Positions 37,550 to 51,340 of a stretch of DNA of 64,000 bases are shown here, in pieces. Position 1 is the stretch's first letter. Each line of letters starts with the position of its first letter. The notes under the pieces were generated by a model, which did not search any database, was not told where the DNA came from, and worked only from the letters and a program-made list of their open reading frames with translations. The stretch lies in NCBI GenBank assembly GCA_905182995.1, contig CAJJDP010000143.1, positions 80,372 through 144,371 of the forward strand, given 5' to 3'. The position numbers and the translations under genes are program-made. The stretch comes from Paramecium octaurelia. Lineage: Eukaryota; Ciliophora; Oligohymenophorea; Peniculida; Parameciidae.

Positions 37550-38583
37550 ATGAATATATGCCAACTTGATTCCACCCAAAAAATAGTATAGTTTACTGTT
37601 AGAATGATCATCCTCTCTTGTGCTTTGATATCAACCTTGTTTGTTGGGATCACCTGCTTAAAAAGCAACAAGTAGAAATATTGGGTATTCAAATTGCTAA
37701 TTCTATAATCATTCGCTGAATCAATCGATTTGATCGGAGCCATCTCTTTATCATTTCAGAGTAAATGCTATGAAACTTTATGCCACTATATCGGATATAT
37801 CATGCACTGCTGTTGGCTCACATCATTCTCTTGTTTGTTGCTGTTATTTTATTTGTATCATTCTGCCCTTCACGTACTAATTATAATATAAAATAGATTA
37901 ATTCCAAATATTAGGCTGTGACTAATAACATAAACAAATTCATGATTCTTTGCACCATCTGGCCCTACTTATGGCTCCTCTACCCATTGCTAAACGATTC
38001 CATAGGCCCCACAGGATGGAAACTCTATAACTCAACAGAGTTGTTCTATCTATTTTGCGGTTTCGAAGTACTTCCAAATCTCTTATGTCTAGGAGGATGA
38101 AATCATTTTCCTGATCTTTTGGTCCATACCCTTATGGTTGATATTCCTAAGTGTTTTAATTTTAAGAAAGAAAGTATCTAATTAAAAATTCAATAGATTA
38201 GTTCTCGAATCAAAACCCTCATTTTTGAAGAACAAATAAGTAGCGTTGAACTAGACATCATAAAGAAAGTGGCAGATTTTTCGATTATCTATGTATTCTT
38301 CTGGCTAACCAATCAGTGTGTTAAGTAAATTAATTAATTTATCAAATTTAGATATATACAACTATTTTATGAGGGATACACTAAATCCTTGTTTGCATAC
38401 GTCTTGTTTGTGTTCACGTATCTTTTCTTTGAAATCCATTTAGTCATAATTGCATGCATCTTCTACAAAAATTATAAGTAATTTTGCACAACATTATTGT
38501 ATAGTTAAGTAATTGACATAAAAGCTATCTGGTCATTTGGGAAAAAGAATTCAAAAGTAAAGAGTGATGAGTAATTAATTTGA
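37550..38583 (+). CDS. seven-helix receptor-like membrane protein
   Basis: 311 residues with four introns (37874-37896, 38068-38092, 38174-38196, 38325-38351). The hydropathy by eye gives about seven helices, starting MIILSCALISTLFVGITC, then VFKLLILQSFAESIDLIGA, and CCWLTSFSCLLLLFYLY. WPYLWLLYPLL, FLIFWSIPLWLIFLSVLIL, FSIIYVFFWLTNQC and LFAYVLFVFTYLFF follow. The layout resembles cAMP-receptor/secretin-like GPCRs described in ciliates and amoebae. The short N-terminus and charged C-tail (FGKKNSKVKSDEQ) fit. It lies 37 bp after the histidine kinase stop on the same strand. The GPCR assignment is inference from topology. Confidence 0.7.
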
Positions 38584-39194
38584 TTTTTATATTGTAAATA
38601 ATTAAATTATTAATAATAAAATTGACAACTATTATTGAATTGATTCTATTATCATAGAATTATTAAAAAGATCCATGATTAAAAGAATTATTTCAAATGA
38701 TTTTGGAAAATCAATAAGTTACTCTCTAATCGTTGCTTTCCTTATGAGGGAAGACATTAGGTCAATAAATATGAAATTACACAAATAATGATCATCATTT
38801 CTTTCCTTATGGACTCAGATATTTTACTTAAAATCATAATTGGATTATAGAAGAGAAAAATTCATTAATAATTTCTATTTTTCAAGTCTAATAAATCTAA
38901 TAAACAGCTCTTTATGAGATTAATTAATTAATATAATATAGTTATTAGATTTTGAGAATTTGATGATGGAGAGAGTACTTAATATTATATTTTAGCAATA
39001 TTTTGGATTTAAAGGAGGGAGTGCTGAGAAGAATAGACAAAATACAGGAGTGTTTAGTGAAGTTTGATAGAGGGGATCAATGATTTACTGAGTGAATTAT
39101 GAGATGGTTGTGATATTAGTGAAATTGAATAAAATGAAAAAAAAATTAAATCCTTTTAAATAAATTATTAAAAAAAGAAATAATTCCTTAAGAA
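38584..39194. other. intergenic with coding-like fragments
   Basis: About 610 bp without a model I can defend. Pieces in different frames look protein-like (for example MIIISFLMDSDILLKIIIGLQ near 38785-38850 and QYFGFKGGSAEKNRQN near 38997-39042). Frame changes between them have no credible intron boundaries. A decayed gene is the likeliest reading. Confidence 0.3.
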
Positions 39195-39595
39195 ATGCCA
39201 TCAAAGAGAAGAAATAATGGTCGTTCAAAGAAAAATAGAGGTCACGTCAAGCCAGTTACTTGTTCAAATTGTTGTAGATTAGTTGGCAAAGATAAGGCCA
39301 TCAAAAGATTCACAGTGAGAGACATTGTTGATGCATCATCAAAGAAAGACATTTTGGAAGCTTCTGCTTATGAAACCAAATAATAATAGTCAATTCCTAA
39401 ATTATTTGACAAACTTCAAGTAGTGTTAATAATTAAAGGTAGTATTGCGTTTCTTGTGCCATCCATGCACGTATTGTGAGAGTGAGATCATCTGAGGACA
39501 GAAAAATTCGTGTGATTGAAAGAAAACGACCTGTTTAATAATCAACACAAAAAAAGGATGCCCCCAAACCATAAGCTCCAGTTGCAGCTTAATGA
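39195..39595 (+). CDS. RPS26: 40S ribosomal protein S26 (eS26)
   Basis: 125 residues with a 23-nt intron at 39420-39442. The start [20 protein letters not shown] and the segments [20 protein letters not shown] and [16 protein letters not shown] are the eS26 hallmark, including the zinc-binding cysteine pairs. Length matches the family (about 115-120) plus a short Gln/Pro/Ala tail. It is part of the small ribosomal subunit near the mRNA exit. The next gene, also ribosomal, starts 125 bp downstream on the same strand, a possible co-regulated pair. Confidence 0.97.
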
Positions 39596-39720
39596 TATAT
39601 CTAATACAAACATACATTATAAAATCCGAATATCTTTCATTTATGAGAGGCATCCTCTGAATGCTATTATATTGGAGTATTTGAGTAAATAATTTTAAAA
39701 AAAATTAATATCTTGAATAA

Positions 39721-40223
39721 ATGACTCATAGTTATGGATTGAAGAAGGGAACAAGAAGCAAGTTTGCAAAACCATTCAGAGGACATGGCAATATAAGTAT
39801 TCGTAAAACACTCCAAACATTCAGAAGAGGTATGAATTACATATTATTTTCATAGGTGATTTCGTTGATATTTTGGTTGACGGAGCATAACACAAGGGAG
39901 TGCCCTTTTAGTATTATCATGGACGAACAGCCAGAGTGTTCAATGTTAATCCAAGAGGAATTGGTGTCTCTTTATAAAGAAGAGTGAGAGGAAGATATGT
40001 GGAGAAAAGATTCCATGTTAGAGCTGATCATTTGAGACCATCAAAATGCAGAGAGGAATTTGTTAAGAGAGTCCAAGTGAACGATAAGAAAAAGACTGAG
40101 GCTAATAAATTGAAATAACACATCTCAACTAAAAGACAACCAGTATTGCCAAGAGGGGCTGAAGTTGTCAAACCAACATCTACAGTCTTTTAACATCCAA
40201 AAGCATTTGTAGAAATCATTTGA
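39721..40223 (+). CDS. RPL21: 60S ribosomal protein L21 (eL21)
   Basis: 158 residues with a 26-nt intron at 39830-39855. [49 protein letters not shown] and GRYVEKRFHVRADHLRPS are characteristic of eL21, and the length matches the family. It is a structural protein of the large ribosomal subunit. TAA and TAG occur at conserved Gln positions, independent confirmation of the genetic code. Confidence 0.97.
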
Positions 40224-40308
40224 AATATAATACAATAAGTATAATAAGATAATCATTTATCTATTTTTATAACACTTCTTAACATTAATATTATTTTTTT
40301 ATAAAAGC

Positions 40309-40749
<441 letters not shown>

Positions 40750-40867
40750 ATGATAATTAGTCACATCCTATTTTCACTTAAATTATCAATCAACTTCTGG
40801 TCAGTCCCAATGCTGTATTATATTCTAGCATTAAATTATTTAAATATTATAAAAATTAATATTTACT

Positions 40868-42824
40868 ATGAATTCAAGAGAATTATAACTCCATTTCGAT
40901 TTGCAAGCCCTTGATGATTCAAATAACTAATCTGACAGAGTTGCAGAAAAACCCAAAAATCCAAAATAAATTGAAGATTAAGATAAATACTCAAAATAAA
41001 GTCTAGTTTTTGAACTCGAGAATTCCCCAACACCCAAACAGAGCAAGCATCAACAACAAACTAAAATATATTCCAATGAGAAGGACAAACTCTATTTTCA
41101 AAGAAACGATGAGAAAACTAATGCAGCATTTGGAAGTGCAGAAATGCAACAAAGAATTTAATTGGCTGAGGAGCTTAAGAAAAAGGGTAATTATTATTAT
41201 TCGGACAAAAACTTTGAAGAAGCTATTTCTCATTATACTGAAGCACTTGAATTGGTCTAAGACAGTGCTGTCTTATTGCTAAATAGAGCTATTGCATACA
41301 TTAAAATTTACAAATTCCAACAAGCTATATTGGATTGCACTAAATTCCTAGAGATAGCCCAGAATAAAGAAGAAAGATTTACTCAAAGTATCGATAGTTT
41401 CTTCAAAGCCCATTTAAGAAGAGCTCTCGCATATTATAAAACTGGGCAACTGTAAAAGGCCTTGCAGGATGTTGAGTAAGCCTTACAGATTGATCCTAAC
41501 GATAAGGAAGCTCAAAAGTTGAAATCTGATGTCAATCACTATCTCAATATTGAGTTTATGGATTAACAAAATAAAACAGATTCCAAAGAATACTAAGATG
41601 AAACAACTGAAGTTAGTCTCGAGACACGGACTTTAGAGGCATAATAAATTAGTCAAAGGGAGAACAGTTTGGGAATTCAGGTTGCTAATTCTGGGAGAAG
41701 TAGTGAAAGTGTGTAATCGTCTATGAAATGTAAGTTTTAATAAAATAATTTAAATTATAAGGATGTGATTGATGCTTTTCTTATCCAAAATTAGAATTAT
41801 GATTTGTATTAGGTTTTAAAGGTGATGATGGAGTACACAGATGAGTCGGCTGCTTATTTTTATGATAAAAGAGGGATTGAAACATTGATTTAAATTATTA
41901 AGGCGGATGAAGAATTTCTTCATGATCAATTCAACGTATATTTTCTTAAAAAATTAGTTTATGGCTAGTTTGCCGGCTTTGATTTTGTAATCTTATTAAG
42001 AATAAAATTAATTATATCAAGAATAATTCATTTAACAATATAATGGTGTTGACATTATAATTTAAAAGATTATTAAATTGCTCAACAAAGCCAAATAAAA
42101 GAAGAGATCAGCCATATTTGATTGTATTCGAGATTACATTGAAGCAATAAATATAATGAATGAGGAGAAAACTCGAATTCTCATTTAATCTAGTCCTCAC
42201 ATCATCACAACTCTCTATCCTGAGATATTTGTCAGAATTTTAAGTTTGTCCGAAACAGAACCTGAATTGGTTTCATCATTTTTGAGTCTGTGTGCAAACC
42301 TCTGTTATGATTAGAGTAGTTTTCTTCGTTAAATCTTTTTAAATCATTTGGATCAAATAATCGATTAGATTTCTCAGATTTATCAAAATGTAGAACTCTC
42401 CATATGGTCATGCGACATGTATGTGCAGATATTGAACCTACTATCAAATTTGTTGATTGAAGATCAATTTAGAAAGAAATTCTTGGATTAAACCTTTAAT
42501 AAAGAATTCTATATCCAATATTTCCGATTGTTAAAGTAACTTCAAATTAACTTAGACCCTAATTATGACGAATTAATTTCAATAGCTCTTGGCTTTTTAA
42601 TTAATTTGTTTCACCAATTGAATTCAATTTAATCCGAATAATTGGTCCTAGAATTGAAATAGTTACCAAAGATTTTGGAAGCCTTTTCATCTTCTAGAAA
42701 TTCTCTTATTTTAGAAAGGGTCGAAATAGTGCAAGCATCCTTAAACCTATAAAAAGAACCCTCCATTATTAATCTAAAATTCAAAGTAATTGGACCAATG
42801 AAAAATGGTTATAATTTTCATTGA
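40868..42824 (+). CDS. TPR plus armadillo-like protein, TTC12-like
   Basis: 644 residues with one 22-nt intron at 41936-41957. After a disordered N-terminus, three TPR motifs occupy about residues 95-225 (KKKGNYYYSDKNFEEAISHY, VLLLNRAIAYIKIYKFQQAI, AHLRRALAYYKTGQLQKAL). The C-terminal 350 residues are helical and armadillo-like (ILSLSETEPELVSSFLSLCA, CDMYVQILNLLSNLL). TPR followed by ARM repeats is the plan of TTC12, a cytoplasmic dynein-arm assembly factor, and of UNC45-type chaperones. TTC12 is the better match by length. A role in ciliary dynein pre-assembly is inference. Confidence 0.7.
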
Positions 42825-42890
42825 TAGTGTGTTTATATATATTTTAATATATAGTTTATTTAAAATTCGAATAATACATATAACAAATTA

Positions 42891-45179
42891 ATGCAGCACC
42901 TGTCTCGTCCCCAATTATAATTACAAGAGATAGTGCAATAGAATAATTTCAAAACGTATCATCTTCTAGATATTTAGGTGCACTAATAAAAGCAATAAAC
43001 TCAGTCAATCTTTCAATCCCTGCGGATTGATCGCCCAAAGTTTGAGTCCCACTCATAAGGCAAATCAGAGCACAGGTTTATAGGGAATTGATTTGAAAGT
43101 GGTGAAAAAATAAGGACTTCCTGTATAGGCCAAACAATATTAGCAAGAATTATTGAAATTGATGATAAGTCATAAATAACTACCAGTTCAGAAATCAGTT
43201 TAAAAAGTGAATACTTCTGATACTTCAAATAACCTAAAAAGTAATATAACAACAGACACCAGAAGAACAAATTCAAATTAATATCAAAATTCTAATGCAC
43301 AAACAACTAAAGGTTTTATTAATCTAGCTAATCAGATTATTATAATAGTACATTACGAAAATTAATAAATAAAATTTCCCATTGATCCTTCCAAGACCAC
43401 AGGTTGGTTGGACGAATACTTGAAATAAGAAATTAAGAAACATTCAATCCATCAATCCTCCTCTACAGGTTCCCAACCAGATCATGTTAAAATAACTTGT
43501 GGCACTGGTAATGAATCAACAAATCCTGAGATCGTCTCGTTCCACACAGTTGATAAAAATTTGCCTGTTGATTATTACCTACAATAACCTAATAAACCTC
43601 TGGAGATTTTTAGTGGTTAAACCCTAAACTTGTAGCCATTTTTTGGCACTCCACAAACTGCAAAGGTCTCATTGAAAGATTTCATATTTGTAAAATGCAT
43701 AGGAGTTGGAGGGTTCTCAAGAGTGTACATGGTGAAGAAGAAATCGAATGGAAGATTTTATGCGATGAAATTGATCGACAAAGAATTTATTTTATAACAT
43801 AAAAAACAAGGTAATTAAATGCAATAAATGATTAGGGATCGTTCAGAATGAAAGAGACATCATGACAGTATTGGATCATCCCTTCATAATTAAATTGGAA
43901 TATGCATTTGAATCTAAGAACTTTATTATTTTTGTGCTTGAATTTTGCAGTGGTGGTGAATTGTTTTGGCAATTAAGACAAGTCAAGAGAATGACAGAAT
44001 ATTAGGCCAGATTCTACTTCACTGAAATATGTCTTGCTATGTTTTATCTACACTCACTTTCCATTGTTTACAGAGACATTAAGCCTGAAAATATATTAAT
44101 TGACATTGATGGACATATCAGAATTGCAGATTTTGGACTATCCAAACCCAATATGACTGAAGAAGATTATGCCTATAGTTTCTGTGGATCTCCAGAATAC
44201 ATGGCTCCTGAGATGCTGCTAAAAATCGGTCACAATGTTTAAGTGGACCATTATTGTCTAGGAGCATTGTTGTATGAGTTAGTCACCGGTCTACCACCTT
44301 ACTATTCTAGAGACACTGAAGAAATCTATGAATCCATTCTCAATGAAGAACTCACATTCCCAGAGAAATTAAACTTGTCAAATGAAATTAAAGATCTACT
44401 CAAAGGATTGTTGAGCAAACAACCATCGGAGAGACTTTGTGCCAATAAAGGGCTACTTGAATTATTCACTCATCCTTGGTTCAAGGATTGTGATCTAGTG
44501 TCCATTCTATTAAAAAAAGTACAACCTCCCTTCAAACCTAACCAACTCTAGTTTAATTACGATTCCAACGATTTAATGAATGGAGAATTAGAAACAAGAG
44601 AGAAACTACTGGGCAAAACAGGATTGCAATAAGAAATCAAAATCTTTTAAGACTTTTACTTTGATTAATCAGAACAAAAATAAATGAAAATCGAATAAGC
44701 CAAAGTATTAAAGCAACACTGTATCATGATAACATCCTTACAAATGCAATTACTACAAAAATTCAAGACTATTAGGAAAAGTACAGAACCCAAAGAGTCC
44801 AGCAACTCAAAACCTCAATCGCCTTACACTGGCTCTCGTTAGATCAATCAAAAATAAAAGATCCAATCTGAATAAATGTCATCATTATAAAAAAGAATCA
44901 AATCTTAGTAATCTATAACATTTATTTTGTAGACAATCTTCCTTAGGAAATGTTCAACCAATTCAACCAAATTGCATTGTAAGCCCACAATAATCAAAAA
45001 TAGAGAGTCTTAAACGGATCATATCACAAAATAATTTCTTTATGGATCGCTAGAATACATTACCAACCAATAATCATTAGAATGGTTAAAGTAAAGACAG
45101 CATAGATTCCTAACTAATCTATTAAAACAGTCAAAACATGCATAAACGTGTGTTCTCATTAAAACAAAGAAAAAAATGA
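42891..45179 (+). CDS. AGC-family Ser/Thr protein kinase with long N-terminus
   Basis: 738 residues with introns at 42956-42977 (22 nt), 43811-43835 (25 nt) and 44908-44932 (25 nt); the joined length is a multiple of three. The first about 250 residues are disordered, Gln/Ser/Thr-rich. The kinase domain has [21 protein letters not shown], the catalytic loop [18 protein letters not shown] and the activation segment [12 protein letters not shown]. The C-terminal lobe has [18 protein letters not shown]. Those are AGC signatures. The C-terminal region after the kinase is Gln/Ser-rich without a clear hydrophobic motif. It is a close relative of the AGC kinase at 21296-22935, including the shared Y/HYS-x-(N/D)TEEI stretch. 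Upstream regulator and substrate are unknown. Confidence 0.88.
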
Positions 45180-45810
45180 ACTAATATTTTAATCAAATTG
45201 CTCATTAGTAATATATAATATTGAGATATTGTCTTTATTTATTAATCAAAAACAATCCCCTCTTTTAAATATTACTTCTATCCACCTAAAACAATAGATT
45301 GGATATTTCTCAGAGTATTAATGATCTTCTTGATTTTGAGGGAATCTACTACTCTGAAATAAGTGTTGTAAAGTAGCATATATTGTATTATGAGTTATCT
45401 GATTATTTAAATATTCTATAAAGGCATCTTAGATGAAACATATATATGTTACGATTACATACTTATCCATTTTAATATTGATGTAACTAATATTAATTGA
45501 TTAGATAGTAAAATGTATATTATTATAAAAATATCAAATTCTATTGGTTCTAGGGTTTTCTTGGAAATATTATTCAAATTAAATAATAAACTATCTTAAT
45601 TCATAAAAAGATACGATCTAAAAGATTGTAATAATATTTAGGAAGTTTGTTATATCAAATAGAATTGTTTGATCAACAATATTAAACATTGAAAATAAAT
45701 ACAAATTTAAGAATTAATCGCTTTCATAAAAAGTCTAGTTGTTAGATACACAACAAGAACATTGAATCTAAATATATATAATAAATTAAAATTGTTTATT
45801 AAAAAGGAAC
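45180..45810. other. intergenic, convergent
   Basis: About 630 bp between two convergent stops, unusually long for such a gap here. It is AT-rich with no frame of coding composition and no visible RNA gene. It must hold both 3' ends. Confidence 0.45.
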
Positions 45811-48800
45811 TCATAGTTTATTAAATAACTTTAAAAGCGTAGGATTTTGCATAAGAGATGTTTATATTTTTGGTTGCAACAAGAACTGTTTATCAGTACT
45901 ACTCTCTATAATGATACCGTTAGGTGGGAAGTCGAAATAGATAGAAATCACATATTCTCCAGTTATATTAGGTTTCTGCGAAATATTAATGAGAAATTAC
46001 ATGTGCTGAAGGAATGAGTACATAAGTTGCATTTTGAACAGAGAACACCTCCATATCTATATCTCTTCTGCCTGAAAGTAATTTGGAGTCATGAACAGGC
46101 TTTTAAAATTTAGTGAGTTCGGTTTCGTTTTACTATAGTTAAAATAAGCACATGATAATCTTAACGAGTTTGCCTTCATAAGGATACTTAGCATATCTAT
46201 CCAATCTTCCATCTCTTTGTGAGAGAGTAATATAAATCTTCTTATTAGGAAATGGATGATTTATTCGGATTGTGTACCTAGGGTTATTATAGGGATAAAG
46301 AGCTTGAGATCTTTCATTTTTAGTAGGAGTGCCCAAATGTTCTTTGGTAAAGCTGTCATAAATTCTCATGACAGACCATGTTTCATCCAAATTAACACTC
46401 ATGAAAATATTATTGAAGATATTGTGAAAACTTTTAAAATTCATAATGAAAATACCGTCATCTCCTAAAGCATAAGGGTCAGGAGGTTCATCTCCAATTT
46501 TTATACATCTTTAAATTTCCTCCTTGAAGTAAGCTTGAATCAATTCAAAATTTTCATTCATTTATTGACTATAATCTGACCACTTGAGTTTCCATTCTCC
46601 AAATCCCCATGGATTTCTGAGCATAATTAATTTGTGTATTCTGGATTGAGCATCTTTTAAATGGAAGTAATGCAATATACTATAGGCATGACCTCTGTAT
46701 AATCCTGTTTCTTCGCTGTTTAATAGCACTTAGCCAGTTCCATGAGCAGAACATCCCATTAATGCTTTAGATTATTTACCAACTTCAAACAAATTTAATA
46801 AAAATTGTTTCCGTTCTACAGGATCTTTAGTAATATTGGTTTCATCAATAACATGCCTTGTACAAGGTATACCAGTAAAATCAAATAGGGCCTGAGAAAT
46901 GTCTCCTGATGTAAGTGATTCATAACAAGTATGCAATTTGGCATAGGCTTTTTCTATAATTTGTACCCACCATTCTCTTTCACTTCTACATTCAGCAAAC
47001 AGCAATTTATTATTATATGTACAGAATCGATCATCAATGACTACATAAACATCTCTAAACATTTTATTAAATTTGATAACAATGATTCCGTACTTGCTTA
47101 GAAAATGAAATAACTTTGGATATAAGCCTTTGCTGATATCAGTTTGATCTACCAAATACTTATCATTGCCAGCTAAAATTGATAATGCAGATATCAGCCA
47201 ACAATCTCCTAAATAATGTGATTAGATTACATCATTGGCATTTGCACCATTTTCATCCATAAAAACCCAATCACCACAAATTTCAGAGATCCTCTACCAA
47301 CATAAATCTTTTGCGTCTGGCCATCCTTTAATTGGTAAGTTTTCAACTCTAAAAATTGAATTAGCACCATATGGATCCATTTTATGAGATCCAAATTCAG
47401 GATCTTCCCAATATTTTTATTTGTTCTATTTCAGATTCTCAACAATTTGTAAACACACAAGTAAACAAGAAATTTCATTAGTGAATATATATTGAAAGTT
47501 TTAAAATCTATCCTTATCAGAAAAAGTAGTTTTGTATTTTTTCAATTCAAACAACAATTATTCCTCAATATCTAAATTTGCAATCTCAATCTATATGGAA
47601 TCAAAATCTTCAAACATCACAGTCGTTTAAGTTTATGATTTCTGTCTCAATAACAAACTATAATTTTTTAATGAATCATTGGTATAAGTAATGATTTCTT
47701 AAGCTGACACGACTCCAGAATTATCAAGATCCATTGCTTCAAATAACTTTGATGAGATCTCGTAATTTGGAGTATTAAACAAATCATAAGCAATTGAACT
47801 AAATTATTCCAATGTTAATTGAGTCTCAGCATAAATCTATTCCTACTTCAAATACTTTTCTATTGATATATTCATTGCCTATAATTTTCTTGCCAAAATA
47901 GTAAATACAATCTCAAATGAATCCCCATAACTCATTGTCATATAATAAAAGCTCATTATCTCATCATAATCTATAGAACCCCTCTCCTAATAATCCATTA
48001 ACTTAAACAATGACAATGTTTCTTTCTTATCCAAATATTCTTTGGCTACTCTATAAAATACTTCAATCGTTATTCCATCTTCCGGTTTTTTAATTGATAG
48101 CATCAATTCCAATACAAAATTACTCAATCTCACTCCCTTTATCAAAAGCACCTTTCTCAACACATTTATTTTCTACTCCTATATTTTACCAACCTAAGGA
48201 ACTGCAGGTAATTTCTCAAATGCTTGTAAGTATTCATCCCTTGAAATTTGCTCGTTCTCTGATATGTCCATGTATTGATAAGCTGAATAAATTTCCCTCA
48301 ATGTTAAATACTATTGCCAATTATTTAAACTTTAAGTGAATGCAACAAACATTTCCCTTGTAATGTAACCCAACTTATTTGGATCCATCTTTATAAAACC
48401 TATAATTCCATCATACTGCTCTTTTTTTAAAAAATAAATAAACTTTGAATAGGAATTTCGATTGAAATTGCTACCACACTCTTCGTTGATTTAATACATC
48501 TCTAAAGTCTAATAATATTCATCTCTTGTAATTGAACCCGACTAATCCACATCAAATATATTTAGCAACTCTTATACATAATTATCATGAAGTTTAGCAA
48601 CTGTTTTTAATATTTCTCCCAATCTTTTAGTTGTGACTATTTCCATTGAATTTGTGTCAGCAGCCCTAAAAAACATCTCAGTTGTCAATCCCAATTTCTT
48701 TGCTGCCTTCTTCAATTACTTAATTGCTGTATATCTATCAGAATAAACATAAACCTTCTCCTATTATAACCTCTTTAGATCTTAGTTTTCTTATAACAAT

Positions 48801-48859
48801 AATTTTACTCTCTTTTTCAAAGTAATTACTATTTTTTTATAATCATCAATACTTTTCAT
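45811..48859 (-). CDS. calpain-family cysteine protease with N-terminal EF-hands
   Basis: 1007 residues with a single 25-nt intron at 45976-46000. The N-terminal half carries several EF-hand-like loops: DVDQSGSITRDE, MDYQERGSIDYDE and DLDNSGVVSAQE. The papain-like calpain core follows, with catalytic Cys in HYLGDCWLISALSILAG (about residue 553), His in RGHAYSI (about 718) and Asn in LRNPWGFGEW (about 746). The complete triad suggests activity. The end (TYVLIPS, NITGEYVISIYFDFP) is a calpain C2-like beta domain. Classical calpains carry EF-hands at the C-terminus; here they precede the protease. Calcium-regulated limited proteolysis is the expected role. Confidence 0.88.
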
Positions 48860-48919
48860 AATAATAATTAATTAAAAATGATTTTGATATTAATATAACA
48901 TAAATCTGTAATGGTCACC

Positions 48920-51340
48920 TCATTGAGTGAATCTTTGTTGTTTCTTTTACAAATCTTCATATGCTTTAGTAATGATTTCTCTACTACTTTGGAACTGTTG
49001 TTACCATTCAGATAGTTCATTTGAAAAACTAAGTGATCTTTGTAAAGAATCTAATTTTTAATCTAAAATTGATTTCCAATGATTTATTTAGTAGATTTAT
49101 TCTCCATCCTAGTCATTCATGAAGTTTGTTTTCATAGCCATATCAGAGATTTTATTGCATGCAGTAGCATATTGAATGAAAGCCTATTTTAACATCTTCG
49201 CATTTTCGATTTTTGATTCTTCTTTGAATTGTTGAATTGCTTAAACTAGATCTTCATGTTTCTAAAGAGCTTCCATCTTCTATTCTTCTAACTTTTCTTC
49301 TTCAATTTGAGATAACCTATATGATAATTAGTTGACTGGTGTTTCGAAGTTATTAATATTTTCTTTGATAACAGTTTTAATCTCGCTTCTGAAATTAAGA
49401 ATTAGATTATCATGGAATTTCTATTATGCATCAAAATAGGGGAATAAGATTTCATCTTCTATTTTTTGATAAGTAAATTGGACAGTTTCATCAATCAACT
49501 TCTTTTGCTAGCATTATTGTTCCTATTAAAGTTTTTCATGCTTTTCCTTCTCCAACAGCAATTATTATTGACTTTACTCTTGGAGCTACTTCATTTCAGA
49601 TTCACGGTCCTTTTAAAAACGTTCAAATTCTTCTTATCTCTTTTTTTCAGAGGATTCGATTGTGTTATCGAGTTCTTGTTTCAACTTCATATTTTTTTAT
49701 TACTCATCTTCTAACCTTTATTCTAATTCCTTATAAGCCTTGATAAAAACTTCTAAATCTTAAGATTTCTGCTAAAATTGTGATTTCAGTTTTTTTAACT
49801 GTGCTTTATACTGTTATACTTTGAAATTATTCTCTTCAGCCTAGACCTCAGATTCTTTTATTTTCTATTCCAACAACATTTTACATTTATCCAATTCTTT
49901 CTAACAATATTCACCCCTTCTAAGTAACTCTTAAGCCTTTTTTTAATAAATTGATTTTTCTTTGATATTCTTTTCCTAATAATATTGCTCAATTTCATCC
50001 TTCTCCTTTTTCAGAGTTTCTTCGATATTCTTATATGATACAATTGTCGATTCTAGATCACTAATATTTTGCTAAAACTAATCTGGTACTTCAGATTGAT
50101 CAATTGATATAATGATATCATCACTTTAAAAACTAAATGATTTTAATTTATGATGTCTAATTTGTTGATTTGCCTCATCAAGCCTTTCAATATATTGTTT
50201 TATTACTTCTTGAGATTTCATTTACAAAGCTCTCTAATCCTGTTCCATTCTCTCTTACTCTTGTTTCAACATTTCGCTGTTTCTTTTTTAGATTTATTCC
50301 AACTTATCTTGAAATTCCTTATTTTGCTCTTCCATGTTCTTCATAATCTAATACTTACTCTCAGACTGTATTTCTTTGAGATCATACTCATACATTTATT
50401 TATTACGTACTAAAGTATACTCTAAATCTTTATTTTACGAATCAACATCCTTCAAATGGGACTCCAATTTTATAATTTTTTCTTAAAAACTTTTTTTTGT
50501 TTAAGTCTCTTAATCTAATTGCAATCTATAATTATTTGCTTCAACAACCTTCATGTTAAATTTATTTTCTAATTCCTGTATTCTCTATAGGTATTATTGG
50601 TCATTTTTTTTTGTTGAAACGACATCTTACTTTTAAGAGAGACACTATCTGATTTTCTCTTCTTATTCGTTACTTAAGATTATGCTCTCCTTAAACTTAT
50701 TCAATACAAAATTGTTCATATAACTATTTCCTGTCCTTGGATCAAATTAATTACTCAATTCCACTTAGTCCTAATTATTTTTATATATAAAAGCAAATTA
50801 TCTTTTCTATTGTTCTGCAAACTTGAGATTTTCTGAACACTCCATGTAAGTGATTCCAGCTTCACTCTCATTCTAATGATCAATGCTTTGATATGACTTT
50901 TTCTGATAATCCTTTATCTTTAATTGAAAAGCATCCAATATTCCAGGATCCTCCACTTTATATCTATACAAACACCAAACACAGTTCCATTCATCTATTG
51001 CTATTCTGCCCAACGAATTATATTAAAAATATCTTGTTTGAGGTTCTTTTTTGATTTTATTTTTTTATTTCAATTTGTAATAGTATTTGTAAACACTATT
51101 AGGATCAATCTCAATATTAGCAAACCATATATTGTTATTGTCCTTTTCCATTTTGATTTGAGCAAAATCAATATTCATTTCCTTCTGATCCTAATAATAC
51201 ACAGAGACACTTTATATAATTTGATTCTCATTCGATTCTTGATTATCCCCCTTATCGAGCCGTAATTACAGTTTTACACTAATTTTTTTCGATTACTCAA
51301 CCTTGCTATTTTATTGAAGTTCACCTTTATTTTATAGCAT
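48920..51340 (-). CDS. long coiled-coil protein with N-terminal beta domain
   Basis: 806 residues in one open frame, no intron, start at 51340. The first about 170 residues are ordered and beta-rich. NIWFANIEIDPNSVYKYYYKL followed by WNCVWCLYRY resembles a CBM20/C2-type fold, tentatively. From about residue 230 to the end the sequence is nearly continuous heptads of Lys, Glu, Gln, Leu and Ile (EYKMKLEQEL-type runs). It ends SREIITKAYEDLQKKQQRF. Such proteins are typical of basal bodies and the infraciliary cortex in ciliates. It starts upstream of, and on the same strand as, the calpain gene, with 60 bp between. Confidence 0.75.

Noticed and set aside
37513..37743. Minus-strand 76-codon frame starting MAPIKSIDSAND
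   Set aside because: It lies antisense inside the seven-helix receptor-like gene, whose helices and introns explain the region better.
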